From Verrucomicrobiota bacterium (lineage in GTDB: Bacteria > Verrucomicrobiota > Verrucomicrobiia > Verrucomicrobiales > DEV007), in contig DAOUQC010000050.1 in NCBI GenBank assembly GCA_030625775.1, positions 1-36,999 on the forward strand: a stretch of 36,999 nt of DNA. The letters are read 5' to 3'. The notes beneath the pieces were generated by a model that had not been told where the DNA came from, made no database searches, and saw nothing but the letters and a program-made list of their open reading frames with translations. The translations under genes and the position numbers were made by a program. Shown here piece by piece: positions 16,608 through 24,916 of this stretch (positions within the stretch are counted from its first letter, which is position 1; the number at the start of each line of letters is the position of its first letter).

Positions 16608-19145
16608 ATGCGCACCTCAGTTCTCATTGTCATCCTCCTGCTCAACCTGGGAAATTTGTATGCCTTTTTACCGGAAACAGATTTATTGACGGTTTCCCCG
16701 GCGATTGCCAAAGCGGGAACTACGGTTGAGGTCAACCTCACTGGAACGAATCTTGAAGAAATTCGTGGACTCTACTTCAGTGATCAACGGATCAAAGCGG
16801 AAGCTGCGATGTACCCGGCTGATGACTTTCACCCTGCTGCGAGACCCATTGCCAATCGTTTCAAAATCACCCTGCCTGCCGATCTCCCACCCGGCATTTA
16901 TGATGTGCGTTCACTAGGTTACTTCGGACTTTCAACCGCCCGGCCTTTCATGGTGATCTCAAAAGGTGCGGATGAAATTTCAGAAACTAAAGACCACTCC
17001 AGCCAGGAAACAGCCATGCCTCTGGCCCTGGAAACCGGTGTGGCCGGCACTACCAATAACAAGGGTATCGACTGGTATAAAATTTCCGGCAAAAAAGGCC
17101 AACGACTAATGATCCAGCTCTGGGCCGAAAGGCTCGATTCCAAAGTTGATGGCCTGATCTCGGTTTACGATTCATCTGGCCGGGAGCTTGAAAGTAATCG
17201 CCGCCATTTCTCCAAGGATCCCTTCATAGATTTCACACCACCGGCTGACGGAGATTATTTCATTACCGTTTCCGATACCCTCTACCAAGGCAGCACCCAG
17301 TATTTTTATCGCCTGAAAGCTTCCACAGATCCTCACATCGATTTTGTATTCCCTCCGGCAGGCAGCGCGGGGAAAAAAGAACAGTTCACCCTCTTCGGCC
17401 GCAACCTGCCCGGTGCCAGTCTGGGGGAGAACCTTTCCCTCAAGGGCAAAGCCCTGGGAGCATTGGAAACCCAAATCGATCTACCTGCGACCGTTTCCGT
17501 TGCTCCTGGTTTCCATTCCGGCACTCCGCGCCAGGCACTGCTTCCCGGCTTTTATTACCGTCATGGAAAATCCAACCAAACGCGCATTGGTTTTGCCACC
17601 GCTCCGGTCATCATCGAAAATCCAAAAATTGAAAAACAAAAAATCACCCTTCCTTGTGAAATAGCCGGACGATTCGACCAGCCGGGAGATGCCGACACTT
17701 TCCGTTTCAGTGCAAAAAAAGGAGATACTTACTGGGTGGAAACCATTTCCGACCGCATTGAATCAAATACCGATACCTACGTGCTCATCCATAAAATCAC
17801 CAAAAATGACAAAGGGGTGGAGACTCTAAGCAAGGTCGTGGAAAATGATGACCCTCAAAGTTATTACGCTCCCACCCAATTTGATGATCTCAATGTCGAT
17901 AGTCTGGATTCAGCCGTCCTGTTCACTGCTGCTCAAGACAGTGAATATCAAATTTCCATCATCAACCAACTCGCCGGTGGCAGCCCGGCGCATCTCTACC
18001 GACTTGCGATTCGCAAACCTCAAGCTGATTTCCAACTCATCTCAGGACACGAACGCACCAAAATCATCAACAATGACGCTTTCCCTGCCGCCCCCTTGCT
18101 GCGACGTAACGGCTCACTGGTTTACCGTATTATCGCACTGAGAAACGATGGTTATGAAGGAGAGATCACCATCACTGCTTCAGGACTACCAAAAGGAGTC
18201 ACGGCAAAACCACTGATACTGAGCGATAAATCCCGTGAAGGATTCATCACCCTCAAAGCGGCCCCCAATGCTCCCGCCTGGACCGGAGCTATCAAAATTA
18301 TCGGCAGCGCCACTATCGCCGACAAAAAAGTTCAACACGAAGCTCGCAGCGCTTCCATTCTATGGGGTCGGCGGGTATTTGCCGGGGCTCACCAGGTTCG
18401 CTCGCGACTCGATAAGGAAATCGTTCTTTCAGTAAGCGACAAGGAAATCGCACCCGCCTCCATCGAACCGGTGGAAAACATAACCTGGCAGGTGGAAATG
18501 AAGCAAAAACTGGAGATCCCTATCAAGGTTGCTGATACCGCTGTAAGAACAGGAAACCTGGCTGTTGAAGTCCACGGCTTCCCCGGCATGCTGCGGGGCC
18601 ATCCCAAAATATCGATCCCCGAGGGAAAGACTGAAGGAAAAATCATTATTGATTTCAAACCGAGTGGCAACTTCAAGGTCAAACCGGGCCACTACCAGTT
18701 TGTTTTACAAGGCATCGGCAACGCAAAATACAAATACAATCCTGGAGCTGTCGTTAAAGCCAAAACTGAAAGCACCCGGCTCGATGCCTTGGTAAAAAAA
18801 TTCACTACTGAAGCTGCTGGCCTCAAGAGCCAGATCACCGAGATCACAAAAGAACTCGCGCAGGCGAAAAAAAATGCGGCGGCGGCAGCGGCAGCGGACG
18901 ATACCGCAAGAAAAAGCCTGACTCAAAAAGTCACCGAAACTCAAAAAAAACTGACATCTCTTACAAAAAAATCAGCTGCTGCTGAAGCTAAAGTCAAAAA
19001 AGCAGGGCAACTCAAAACTCGCGCTGACAAAATAGTGAAAGCCGCTGAAACAAAGGCAAAGGAAAAAAACCTTCCCTTTGCCTCTTTTTCATACCCCATC
19101 TCTGTCGAAGTCAAACCTGACCCCAAATCAGAAAAAAAGAAATGA
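16608..19145 (+). CDS. Large exported PPC-domain protein, paralog 2
   Basis: From the ATG at 16608 this is an 845-residue protein with signal peptide RTSVLIVILLLNLGNLYA. A GTG overlapping the upstream stop (16569) is possible but adds a non-signal-like extension. It aligns with paralog 1 from end to end, sharing long motifs such as YDVRSLGYFGLSTARPF (YEVRSLGYFGLSTARPF in paralog 1), DWYKISGKKGQRL and AGRFDQPGDADTF, with the same two PPC domains. The coiled coil (~712-820) has diverged most and contains an Ala run near 18880-18900. It ends in VEVKPDPKSEKKK. It starts 35 bp after paralog 1 and overlaps the next gene by 4 bp, so translation of the two is probably coupled. The pair arose by tandem duplication. 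Function beyond envelope location is unknown. Confidence 0.88.
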   Translation: MRTSVLIVILLLNLGNLYAFLPETDLLTVSPAIAKAGTTVEVNLTGTNLEEIRGLYFSDQRIKAEAAMYPADDFHPAARPIANRFKITLPADLPPGIYDVRSLGYFGLSTARPFMVISKGADEISETKDHSSQETAMPLALETGVAGTTNNKGIDWYKISGKKGQRLMIQLWAERLDSKVDGLISVYDSSGRELESNRRHFSKDPFIDFTPPADGDYFITVSDTLYQGSTQYFYRLKASTDPHIDFVFPPAGSAGKKEQFTLFGRNLPGASLGENLSLKGKALGALETQIDLPATVSVAPGFHSGTPRQALLPGFYYRHGKSNQTRIGFATAPVIIENPKIEKQKITLPCEIAGRFDQPGDADTFRFSAKKGDTYWVETISDRIESNTDTYVLIHKITKNDKGVETLSKVVENDDPQSYYAPTQFDDLNVDSLDSAVLFTAAQDSEYQISIINQLAGGSPAHLYRLAIRKPQADFQLISGHERTKIINNDAFPAAPLLRRNGSLVYRIIALRNDGYEGEITITASGLPKGVTAKPLILSDKSREGFITLKAAPNAPAWTGAIKIIGSATIADKKVQHEARSASILWGRRVFAGAHQVRSRLDKEIVLSVSDKEIAPASIEPVENITWQVEMKQKLEIPIKVADTAVRTGNLAVEVHGFPGMLRGHPKISIPEGKTEGKIIIDFKPSGNFKVKPGHYQFVLQGIGNAKYKYNPGAVVKAKTESTRLDALVKKFTTEAAGLKSQITEITKELAQAKKNAAAAAAADDTARKSLTQKVTETQKKLTSLTKKSAAAEAKVKKAGQLKTRADKIVKAAETKAKEKNLPFASFSYPISVEVKPDPKSEKKK

Positions 19146-22100
19146 TCCTGAATCACCAAAACTATCCTACCCGCACAAGGCTATTGCCCATGATGCCCCA
19201 AGCCTGTTTGACCTTGCCCCTTGCTCTCGTTTTGAGCGTCAGCGGCCTTTCCCCGGTTTCAGCCGACCCGCTCAAAATAGCAAAAATCAGCGCTGATCGA
19301 AAAGTTGATTTTGGTAAGGAAATCTACCCCTTCCTACGCAAGAACTGCCTGGCCTGTCACAATACCACCAAAGCAAAAGCCAAGCTGAACATTGAAACAC
19401 CTGCTTTGATGATCAAAGGCGGTGACACCGGTTCCTCGGTTGTGCCCGGCAAAGGTGCTGACAGCCTGCTCTTCACCACTTCCGGCCATATGGAAGAACC
19501 GACGATGCCGCCGGACAAAAACAAGTCAAAAGCCAGGAACCTGACTTCCGAGCAACTGGCCTTGCTGAAACTGTGGATTGACCAAGGGGCCATTGGTTCC
19601 CGCGTCATCGCCGAGGCACCCACCAAGTGGACACCCCTCACCGGCATTCAACCTATCTACGCCTCTGCTCTTTCCAGTGACGGTCGTTTCGCAGCTGTCG
19701 GGCGTGGGCATGAAATCCAGCTTTACGACTTGCGTCTCGGCCGCTTGATCAACACGATCAGTGACCCTGCTTTAAAAGACCTTACTCTTTCCTCACGCGG
19801 AGCTGCTCATAAGGACTTTGTCAGCACCCTCGCTTTCAGCCCGAACGGAGATCTTGCTTCCGGAGGTTTCCGCATCGCCAAACTCTGGACTTTTACCCCC
19901 GGCAAAAAAGAAAGTGAAGTCACCCTGCCTGCCGAAACAAAAACAATAGCCACCAGTCCAGACGGCAAATGGATCGCATCAGGCGGAACCGATGGCTCCA
20001 TCACCCTTATTAAGACAAACGATGCAAAAGCCAAGCCTGTCACAGTCAAAGATCACACGGCAGCGGTCACCGCGCTGGCCTTCACCGGTGACAATGCCGC
20101 TCTCATTTCAGCCTCTGCTGACAAAACCCTGCGCCTGCGAACTTTGACAGATCCTACTAAAAGCAAAAAAATTGATGCCGGCATTGCACAAAATGCCCTT
20201 GTTTATCTAAAAACAGGAAATCAGTTAGCCAGTGCCGGCACGGACAGCCATATCCGCCTGTACCCGCTCACCGCCTTTAATTCCCCAGCGGCTCCGAAGC
20301 CAGCCGCAAAACCGGTGCCGGCGAAACCCTCCCCCGCTAAATCGGCTCCAGCCAAAACTGCGGCAAGTCAAACGACAGGCACTCCACAAACGATCGCCAC
20401 CCTTAAGGCCTTTACCGCCATCCTGGTAGCGGCGGAAACGGCAGCCGTAATTACACCCGCCAAGCCCGCTGCGGCTAAAAAACCGGCTACTCCGGCCAAA
20501 CCTGCTCCGGCGAAAAAGCCAGCGAGCAAACCTGCGCCCGCAAAAGCCGCACCCGCAAAAAAAGCCGTGCCAGCTGCTGCAAAAGCAACAGCCAAAGCAC
20601 CGGCACCTGCACCGACAAAACCCGTCGCCCCTCTTTACACTGAACTCAAAGGCCACGGTAAGGCAGTTACAGCCCTGGCTCTGCTTGACCCCGAGGGAAA
20701 GCAAATCATCTCGGCATCGGAGGACGGAAGCATCCGCATCTGGGATATTGCAGGGGAAAAAGCCATCCGCACAATCAACCATGGCGGTGGCGTGGTCGCT
20801 CATCTGGCCGTCAGCGCTAACGGACAATACATTCTCTCTTCAGCCAAAGAAGGGCCCGCCCGTCTCTGGAATGCCAAGGACGGCAAACGCATTGCCGAAC
20901 TGAAAGGAAACCCTGATCTCGTTGCTGACCGGGATACTGTGCAACGACGGATCGATCTGGCAAAACGCCTGGCCGCTGAATTCACCAAGGCATTGCCAGC
21001 AGCAGAGAAAGTCTGGACGGAAGAATCCACCAAAGCGACCGAAGCAGCGACTCAAGCGGTCAGTGCCCGTTTGGAGTCTGAAAAGAAAATGGCTGCCCTC
21101 AATGAAATACGACGCAAAATCCCGGCAGCTAAACCTGACGATCTCAAGAAAGCAGAAGAAGCCGCTGCCAAAGCAAAAAACGCGCTTGCGATCGCAGAGC
21201 GAAATCGGGATTTGTCCATCCGTCTGACATCCCAGGCAGCTGAAAAACATGTCGCTCTGAAAATCAAAAACCAGACCGCAATCAGTACGGAAAAAAACCT
21301 CAGTGAAGAAATCAAAAAACTCAATGAAGGCATCGCCAAAGACGATAAAACAGCCTTACAAGCGCTCGCGTTTGCCCCCGACTCGAGCCAGGCAGCGCTT
21401 GCACTAGCCGACGGTTCACTGCGTTTCTGGAATGCAGCGACAGGAAAATACCTGCACTCCATTCGTCAGGCCAGCTCAAGCCTCGCCATCCGCTATACTC
21501 CTACGGGACGTTTACTGGACGCACGGAAGGATAAAAAACTAGCTCGCTGGAATCCCGATCCCCAGTGGAACTGGACCGCCAACCTTGGGGATGGAGAAAA
21601 CGCCGACATCTTCCCTGATCGGGTGACCGCCCTTGCCTACAGTCGGGATGGCAGCATTCTGGCCACAGGTTCGGGAGTGCCCTCCCGAAGCGGCGAACTG
21701 AGGCTGTGGGATTCATTGACCCACAAAGCGATCATCGCCAACAACGAAGCCCACGATGATACCATCGCAGCTATCGCTTTTTCACCGGATGACGGAAAAA
21801 TCGCCACCGCATCCACGGATCGTTTTGTGAAAACCTTCGATGCCAGTACGGTGGAATTCATCCGCGGTTACGAAGGACACACCTCCCACGTACTCGATGT
21901 CGATTGGAGTCCGGACGGTCGCCACCTCGCTTCCGGCAGTGCCGACAAACAAGTCAAAATCTGGGACTTCGAAACAGGTTCCCAGACCAAAAAAATCGAA
22001 GGTTACGAAAAAGAAGTGACCGCAGTCGCTTACATCTCCAACACTGACCAACTGCTCACCGCTTCCGGAGACAAAAAGGTCAAGCTGAACACTGCTGCCC

Positions 22101-22279
22101 TTCCCGACACTGACAGTTTCATCTACACCGCAGCGATCAATGCCGACGGATCCCTTATTATTGCCGGCGGTCAAGACGGCAAACTTCGAGTCTGGGACGC
22201 CAAGACCAAAAAAATCCTCTATGACTTCCCTTCCCTCAACCAGGCCGACGAGAAAAACAAGACTGCGCAGGTGAAGTAG
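19142..22279 (+). CDS. Exported cytochrome c (planctomycete type) fused to WD40 repeats with coiled coil
   Basis: This 1045-residue protein begins at an ATG overlapping the upstream stop (ATGA). In-frame ATGs at 19190 and 19193 would give a shorter signal peptide and cannot be excluded. A hydrophobic signal (~21-40) precedes a c-type heme domain with KNCLACH (Cys69, Cys72, His73) and a likely axial Met122 in TMPPD. WD40-type repeats follow (~165-375). They are interrupted by a ~120-residue Pro/Ala/Lys-rich segment (~380-498), resume (~500-590), are interrupted again by a coiled coil (~595-735), then continue to the end (for example DVDWSPDGRHLASGSADKQV). The heme domain points to electron transfer and the propeller to protein contacts, both in the periplasm. 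Last gene of the cluster. Its final 17 bp are duplicated after the vapBC pair. Confidence 0.9.
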   Translation: MILNHQNYPTRTRLLPMMPQACLTLPLALVLSVSGLSPVSADPLKIAKISADRKVDFGKEIYPFLRKNCLACHNTTKAKAKLNIETPALMIKGGDTGSSVVPGKGADSLLFTTSGHMEEPTMPPDKNKSKARNLTSEQLALLKLWIDQGAIGSRVIAEAPTKWTPLTGIQPIYASALSSDGRFAAVGRGHEIQLYDLRLGRLINTISDPALKDLTLSSRGAAHKDFVSTLAFSPNGDLASGGFRIAKLWTFTPGKKESEVTLPAETKTIATSPDGKWIASGGTDGSITLIKTNDAKAKPVTVKDHTAAVTALAFTGDNAALISASADKTLRLRTLTDPTKSKKIDAGIAQNALVYLKTGNQLASAGTDSHIRLYPLTAFNSPAAPKPAAKPVPAKPSPAKSAPAKTAASQTTGTPQTIATLKAFTAILVAAETAAVITPAKPAAAKKPATPAKPAPAKKPASKPAPAKAAPAKKAVPAAAKATAKAPAPAPTKPVAPLYTELKGHGKAVTALALLDPEGKQIISASEDGSIRIWDIAGEKAIRTINHGGGVVAHLAVSANGQYILSSAKEGPARLWNAKDGKRIAELKGNPDLVADRDTVQRRIDLAKRLAAEFTKALPAAEKVWTEESTKATEAATQAVSARLESEKKMAALNEIRRKIPAAKPDDLKKAEEAAAKAKNALAIAERNRDLSIRLTSQAAEKHVALKIKNQTAISTEKNLSEEIKKLNEGIAKDDKTALQALAFAPDSSQAALALADGSLRFWNAATGKYLHSIRQASSSLAIRYTPTGRLLDARKDKKLARWNPDPQWNWTANLGDGENADIFPDRVTALAYSRDGSILATGSGVPSRSGELRLWDSLTHKAIIANNEAHDDTIAAIAFSPDDGKIATASTDRFVKTFDASTVEFIRGYEGHTSHVLDVDWSPDGRHLASGSADKQVKIWDFETGSQTKKIEGYEKEVTAVAYISNTDQLLTASGDKKVKLNTAALPDTDSFIYTAAINADGSLIIAGGQDGKLRVWDAKTKKILYDFPSLNQADEKNKTAQVK
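22263..22279 (+). repeat. 17-bp direct repeat, copy 1 (ctgcgcaggtgaagtag), end of the WD40 gene
   Basis: These are the last 17 bases of the cytochrome c-WD40 gene, including its TAG. The identical sequence occurs at 23145-23161. The flanking bases differ on both sides, so the match ends exactly at 17 bp. Together the two copies bracket the toxin-antitoxin module. Confidence 0.85.
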
Positions 22280-22339
22280 GGGGGGAATTCAAATTTGAGA
22301 TCTAAAATTTAAGTTCTCCCTGAAACTACCCCGCCTCGC

Positions 22340-22359
22340 GGGCAAGCAATCGCTTGCCC
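22340..22359 (+). terminator. Perfect stem-loop between the WD40 gene and vapB
   Basis: GGGCAAGC (22340-22347) and GCTTGCCC (22352-22359) form an 8-bp perfect stem with a 4-nt loop. No T-run follows, so it is an atypical terminator or an extragenic palindrome. It lies inside the segment bracketed by the 17-bp repeats and may have come with it. Confidence 0.4.
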
Positions 22360-22383
22360 CTAATCAATCAAGCGTCTACGGGT

Positions 22384-22417
22384 TTGAATATTACCATTTG
22401 AATGGTATCTTAATACC
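22384..22417 (+). promoter_or_regulatory. Promoter and palindromic operator of the vapBC pair
   Basis: TTGAAT (22384-22389), 16 bp, then TATCTT (22406-22411) gives a promoter ending 6 nt before the vapB ATG. Between and overlapping these boxes is a palindrome TACCATT-TG-AATGGTA (22392-22407). A second inverted repeat, GGTAT-CTTA-ATACC (22404-22417), touches the start codon. Such palindromes are typical binding sites for AbrB-type antitoxins that repress their own operon. The assignment is by position and symmetry. Confidence 0.55.
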
Positions 22418-22687
22418 ATGAGTGCTACCATTACTATAGATAAAGCGGGACGGATCGTTTTACCCAAGCCTCTACGAGACCAATTCCGACTCAAGGGCGG
22501 TGCTAAATTACGTATTGAATCGGTGGGAGACCACTTGGAATTGACCCCTGAGCTCCCTATCAAAGCACCTCCGCTAGTACAAAAGAATGGCCTGCTCGTC
22601 GTCGCCTCGAGTGGCGCTTCCTGCGATGCTGTAGCTGCCCTGCAAGCAGATCGAGAAGAACGAGAAAACGCCAATGTTGGATATTGA
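22418..22687 (+). CDS. vapB: AbrB/SpoVT-type antitoxin of a VapBC pair
   Basis: This 89-residue protein has an N-terminal swapped-hairpin AbrB domain: ITIDKAGRIVLPKPLRDQF with the GR and LP residues typical of the fold, then LRIESVGDHLEL. The rest is a flexible C-terminal region, which in this family wraps the toxin. It should bind the palindromes just upstream as a dimer, repress the operon and neutralise the PIN toxin encoded 12 bp downstream. The start codon directly follows an inverted repeat and has no Shine-Dalgarno sequence, so a leaderless transcript is plausible. The pair lies in a segment flanked by 17-bp direct repeats, which suggests it was acquired. Confidence 0.88.
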   Translation: MSATITIDKAGRIVLPKPLRDQFRLKGGAKLRIESVGDHLELTPELPIKAPPLVQKNGLLVVASSGASCDAVAALQADREERENANVGY

Positions 22688-22699
22688 ATTACACTTGGT

Positions 22700-23122
22700 A
22701 TGAAACAATTTTTCGATACCTCGGTTCTCATTTCTGCTTTTGTTGAAGACGAACGGTGCCACGAAGAATGCGCCAATGCTGTTGCCGCGTGTGATAATGG
22801 CCTGGTGTATGCCCATGCTCTAGCAGAGTGCTTTTCCATCCTCACCAGTGGTCGCCTTTCAGTCCAACTTCCTCCACTCGATGCTGCAAAATTGATCGAC
22901 GCCAACATTTTTTCCCGGATGAAAATCATAAACCTCACAGCAAAGGAACACATGAACGTCCTGTCAGGTTGCCATCGTCTTGGAGTCCGGGGCGGCGGCA
23001 TATATGATTGCCTTCACATCGCTGCCGCCAGAAAAGCTAAAGCAGATGAGCTCCTGACTTTAAACATCCGTCATTTCTTAACCTTTGCTCCCGACCTGGC
23101 ATCCAAAATTTCAAGTCCTTGA
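22700..23122 (+). CDS. vapC: PIN-domain ribonuclease toxin of a VapBC pair
   Basis: This 140-residue PIN-domain protein carries the expected acidic residues that bind Mg2+ or Mn2+: Asp6 in FFDTSVLIS, Glu43 in HALAECFSIL and Asp103 in GGIYDCLHIAAA. Asn122 in LTLNIRHF sits in the last motif, where many relatives also have Asn. VapC toxins cut specific RNAs, often tRNA or the sarcin-ricin loop of 23S rRNA; the target here cannot be read. The gene starts 12 bp after the antitoxin stop, so the two form one operon. The length is normal for the family and the reading frame is intact, so it should be active when freed from the antitoxin. Confidence 0.9.
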   Translation: MKQFFDTSVLISAFVEDERCHEECANAVAACDNGLVYAHALAECFSILTSGRLSVQLPPLDAAKLIDANIFSRMKIINLTAKEHMNVLSGCHRLGVRGGGIYDCLHIAAARKAKADELLTLNIRHFLTFAPDLASKISSP

Positions 23123-23144
23123 TACCTCTATCTTCCTCCTTCAT

Positions 23145-23161
23145 CTGCGCAGGTGAAGTAG
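23145..23161 (+). repeat. 17-bp direct repeat, copy 2 (ctgcgcaggtgaagtag)
   Basis: Exact copy of the last 17 bases of the WD40 gene, lying 22 bp after the vapC stop and 55 bp before trpA. It is not part of a gene here, so it reads as the far boundary of an inserted segment or as a remnant of a duplicated WD40 gene end. Confidence 0.85.
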
Positions 23162-23216
23162 TTCTCCAAATCCCCGCTTGCGTTGATCAGGCGATGCCCA
23201 CACTTTGCAGGCGTCT

Positions 23217-24023
23217 ATGAGCAACCGTATCGATCAAGTTTTTAGCCAGCTTCGCAGTGAGAACAAAACCGCCTTTGTCGCTTATGTGGCGGCTGGTGAT
23301 CCCGACATGCCACGCTCGCTCGAAGTCGTCCGGGCTCTCGAACGGGCGGGCGCAGACATCATTGAACTCGGCGTGGCTTTTTCCGATCCCCTGGCCGACG
23401 GCCCGGTTAATCAAATGGCTGCGCAACGAGCCCTCGATGCAGGTGCCACTCTGGCAGGCACTCTCGACTTGGTTCGAGAGCTTCGTAAAACCGGATCGGA
23501 AACTCCCATCGTTTTTTTCACTTACCTCAACCCGGTTTATGTTTACGGATTTTCCCGCTTTCATCAAGATGCCGCCGCCGCAGGAGTTGACGGTGTTCTT
23601 TTCCTCGACCTGCCGCCGGAAGAAAGCCAGTGGAATGAAGAACTCAAGGAAACTGACGAGCTCTGCCATATCCGACTGATCGCCCCCACCTCGCCGGATG
23701 AGCGAATCGAAGCTATCGCCAAAACCAGCGAAGGATTCATTTATTATGTCTGCCGTGAAGGTGTGACCGGTGCCCAGACCGATCTCGCTGACGACATTGA
23801 TGAGCAGGTTGCTAACATTCAAAAACATACTGAAATCCCGGTTGTGGTTGGTTTTGGCATCTCCACCCCGGACCAGGCACAAAGCGTCGCCCAATCCTCT
23901 GACGGAGTGGTCGTCGGATCTGCCATAGTGCGCTGTGTAGAACAATACGGTGAGCAGGCCGATTTGGCTGAACAGGTCGAGGCCTTGGTGAAACCGCTTG
24001 TGGATGCGGTGAAGTCAGTCTAA
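23217..24023 (+). CDS. trpA: Tryptophan synthase alpha subunit
   Basis: This 268-residue cytoplasmic TIM barrel cleaves indole-3-glycerol phosphate to indole, passed to the beta subunit TrpB, and glyceraldehyde 3-phosphate. The two catalytic acids are in IIELGVAFSDPLADGP: the Glu of IELG and the Asp of PLADGP. Further family motifs are AYVAAGDP near the start, YVCREGVTGAQ on strand 6 and VVVGFGIS and VVVGSAIV for phosphate binding. Most family members have Pro where this one has Ala (GVAFSDP), which is unusual but not at a catalytic position. I prefer the ATG at 23217 to a TTG four codons upstream. trpB is not in the window; trpA begins a run of biosynthetic genes. Confidence 0.96.
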   Translation: MSNRIDQVFSQLRSENKTAFVAYVAAGDPDMPRSLEVVRALERAGADIIELGVAFSDPLADGPVNQMAAQRALDAGATLAGTLDLVRELRKTGSETPIVFFTYLNPVYVYGFSRFHQDAAAAGVDGVLFLDLPPEESQWNEELKETDELCHIRLIAPTSPDERIEAIAKTSEGFIYYVCREGVTGAQTDLADDIDEQVANIQKHTEIPVVVGFGISTPDQAQSVAQSSDGVVVGSAIVRCVEQYGEQADLAEQVEALVKPLVDAVKSV

Positions 24024-24076
24024 TTTCCTTTTCTGACAAGACTCCTCGCTATACGGGAGAATTGACCTTCTGACTT

Positions 24077-24886
24077 ATGATCCACTTCTGGAAAATGAAC
24101 GGTGCCGGCAACGATTTTGTCGTTGTGGATAACCGGGAAAATATGCTCTCGCTAAGCGGCGAGGACATCGCCAGACTGTGCCAGCGTCAAAGAGGCATCG
24201 GTGCCGACGGTTTGCTGGCCGTCGAGCCCGCCGAGAACGGTGCAGACTACCGCATGCGCTACTACAATGCCGACGGTGGTGAAGCGGAAATGTGCGGTAA
24301 TGGAGCCCGTTGTTTTGCCCGCTTCGTCAATCGCTTGAACGACAACACTCTCGAGCAAGTCTCTTTCGAAACCATGGCTGGAGTCATCCACGCCGATTTC
24401 CTGGAAGATTCGATCCGTATCAATCTTGGCAGCCCGCATGGGCAACAATTGAACAAACCTCTGGGCGTCAATGGCCTTGAAACCATCGTGCATTCAGTCA
24501 ATACCGGAGTCCCCCACGCCGTTATCTTCGTCGAGGATCTGGAAAATACCGACGTGCGGAGTCTGGGTGCCGCTATTCGTCACCACGAACATTTTTCCCC
24601 GGCGGGCACCAATGTCAATTTCATGCAAGTCAATGCCCCTGATCACATCAGCATTCGCACTTATGAACGCGGTGTCGAAGACGAAACTCTGGCCTGCGGA
24701 ACCGGCATGGTGGCCTGTGCTCTGATTCACCACCAACTCAATGATTGCCCGCTTCCCGTAAAAATCACCGTCCGCGGTGGCGATACCCTGCTGGTCGATT
24801 TTGATCGTATTGCTGAAGGGGGCTTCAAAAATGCCACCCTCACCGGACCAGCTGAATTCACCTTCGAAGGAACTTTTCCAAACTAA
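24077..24886 (+). CDS. dapF: Diaminopimelate epimerase
   Basis: The enzyme interconverts LL- and meso-diaminopimelate, the step before lysine and before peptidoglycan cross-link formation, in the cytoplasm without cofactor. At 269 residues it has the normal length. The two catalytic cysteines that act as acid and base are Cys73 in EMCGNGARCFARF and Cys207 in LACGTGM. The N-terminal KMNGAGNDFVVVDNR and RQRGIGADGLL are also characteristic. The residues after the second Cys read GTGMVA rather than the commoner GTGACA. It is followed 30 bp later by dapA and then dapB, so three diaminopimelate genes are adjacent and almost certainly co-transcribed. Confidence 0.97.
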   Translation: MIHFWKMNGAGNDFVVVDNRENMLSLSGEDIARLCQRQRGIGADGLLAVEPAENGADYRMRYYNADGGEAEMCGNGARCFARFVNRLNDNTLEQVSFETMAGVIHADFLEDSIRINLGSPHGQQLNKPLGVNGLETIVHSVNTGVPHAVIFVEDLENTDVRSLGAAIRHHEHFSPAGTNVNFMQVNAPDHISIRTYERGVEDETLACGTGMVACALIHHQLNDCPLPVKITVRGGDTLLVDFDRIAEGGFKNATLTGPAEFTFEGTFPN

Positions 24887-24916
24887 ATTCACCCACTCTT
24901 TTAACCACCAAACACC

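Noticed and set aside
20280-20640. Repeat array resembling tandem repeats in noncoding DNA
   Set aside because: It is in frame inside the WD40 gene and encodes a Pro/Ala/Lys-rich segment; units are irregular, so it is not a CRISPR or satellite array.
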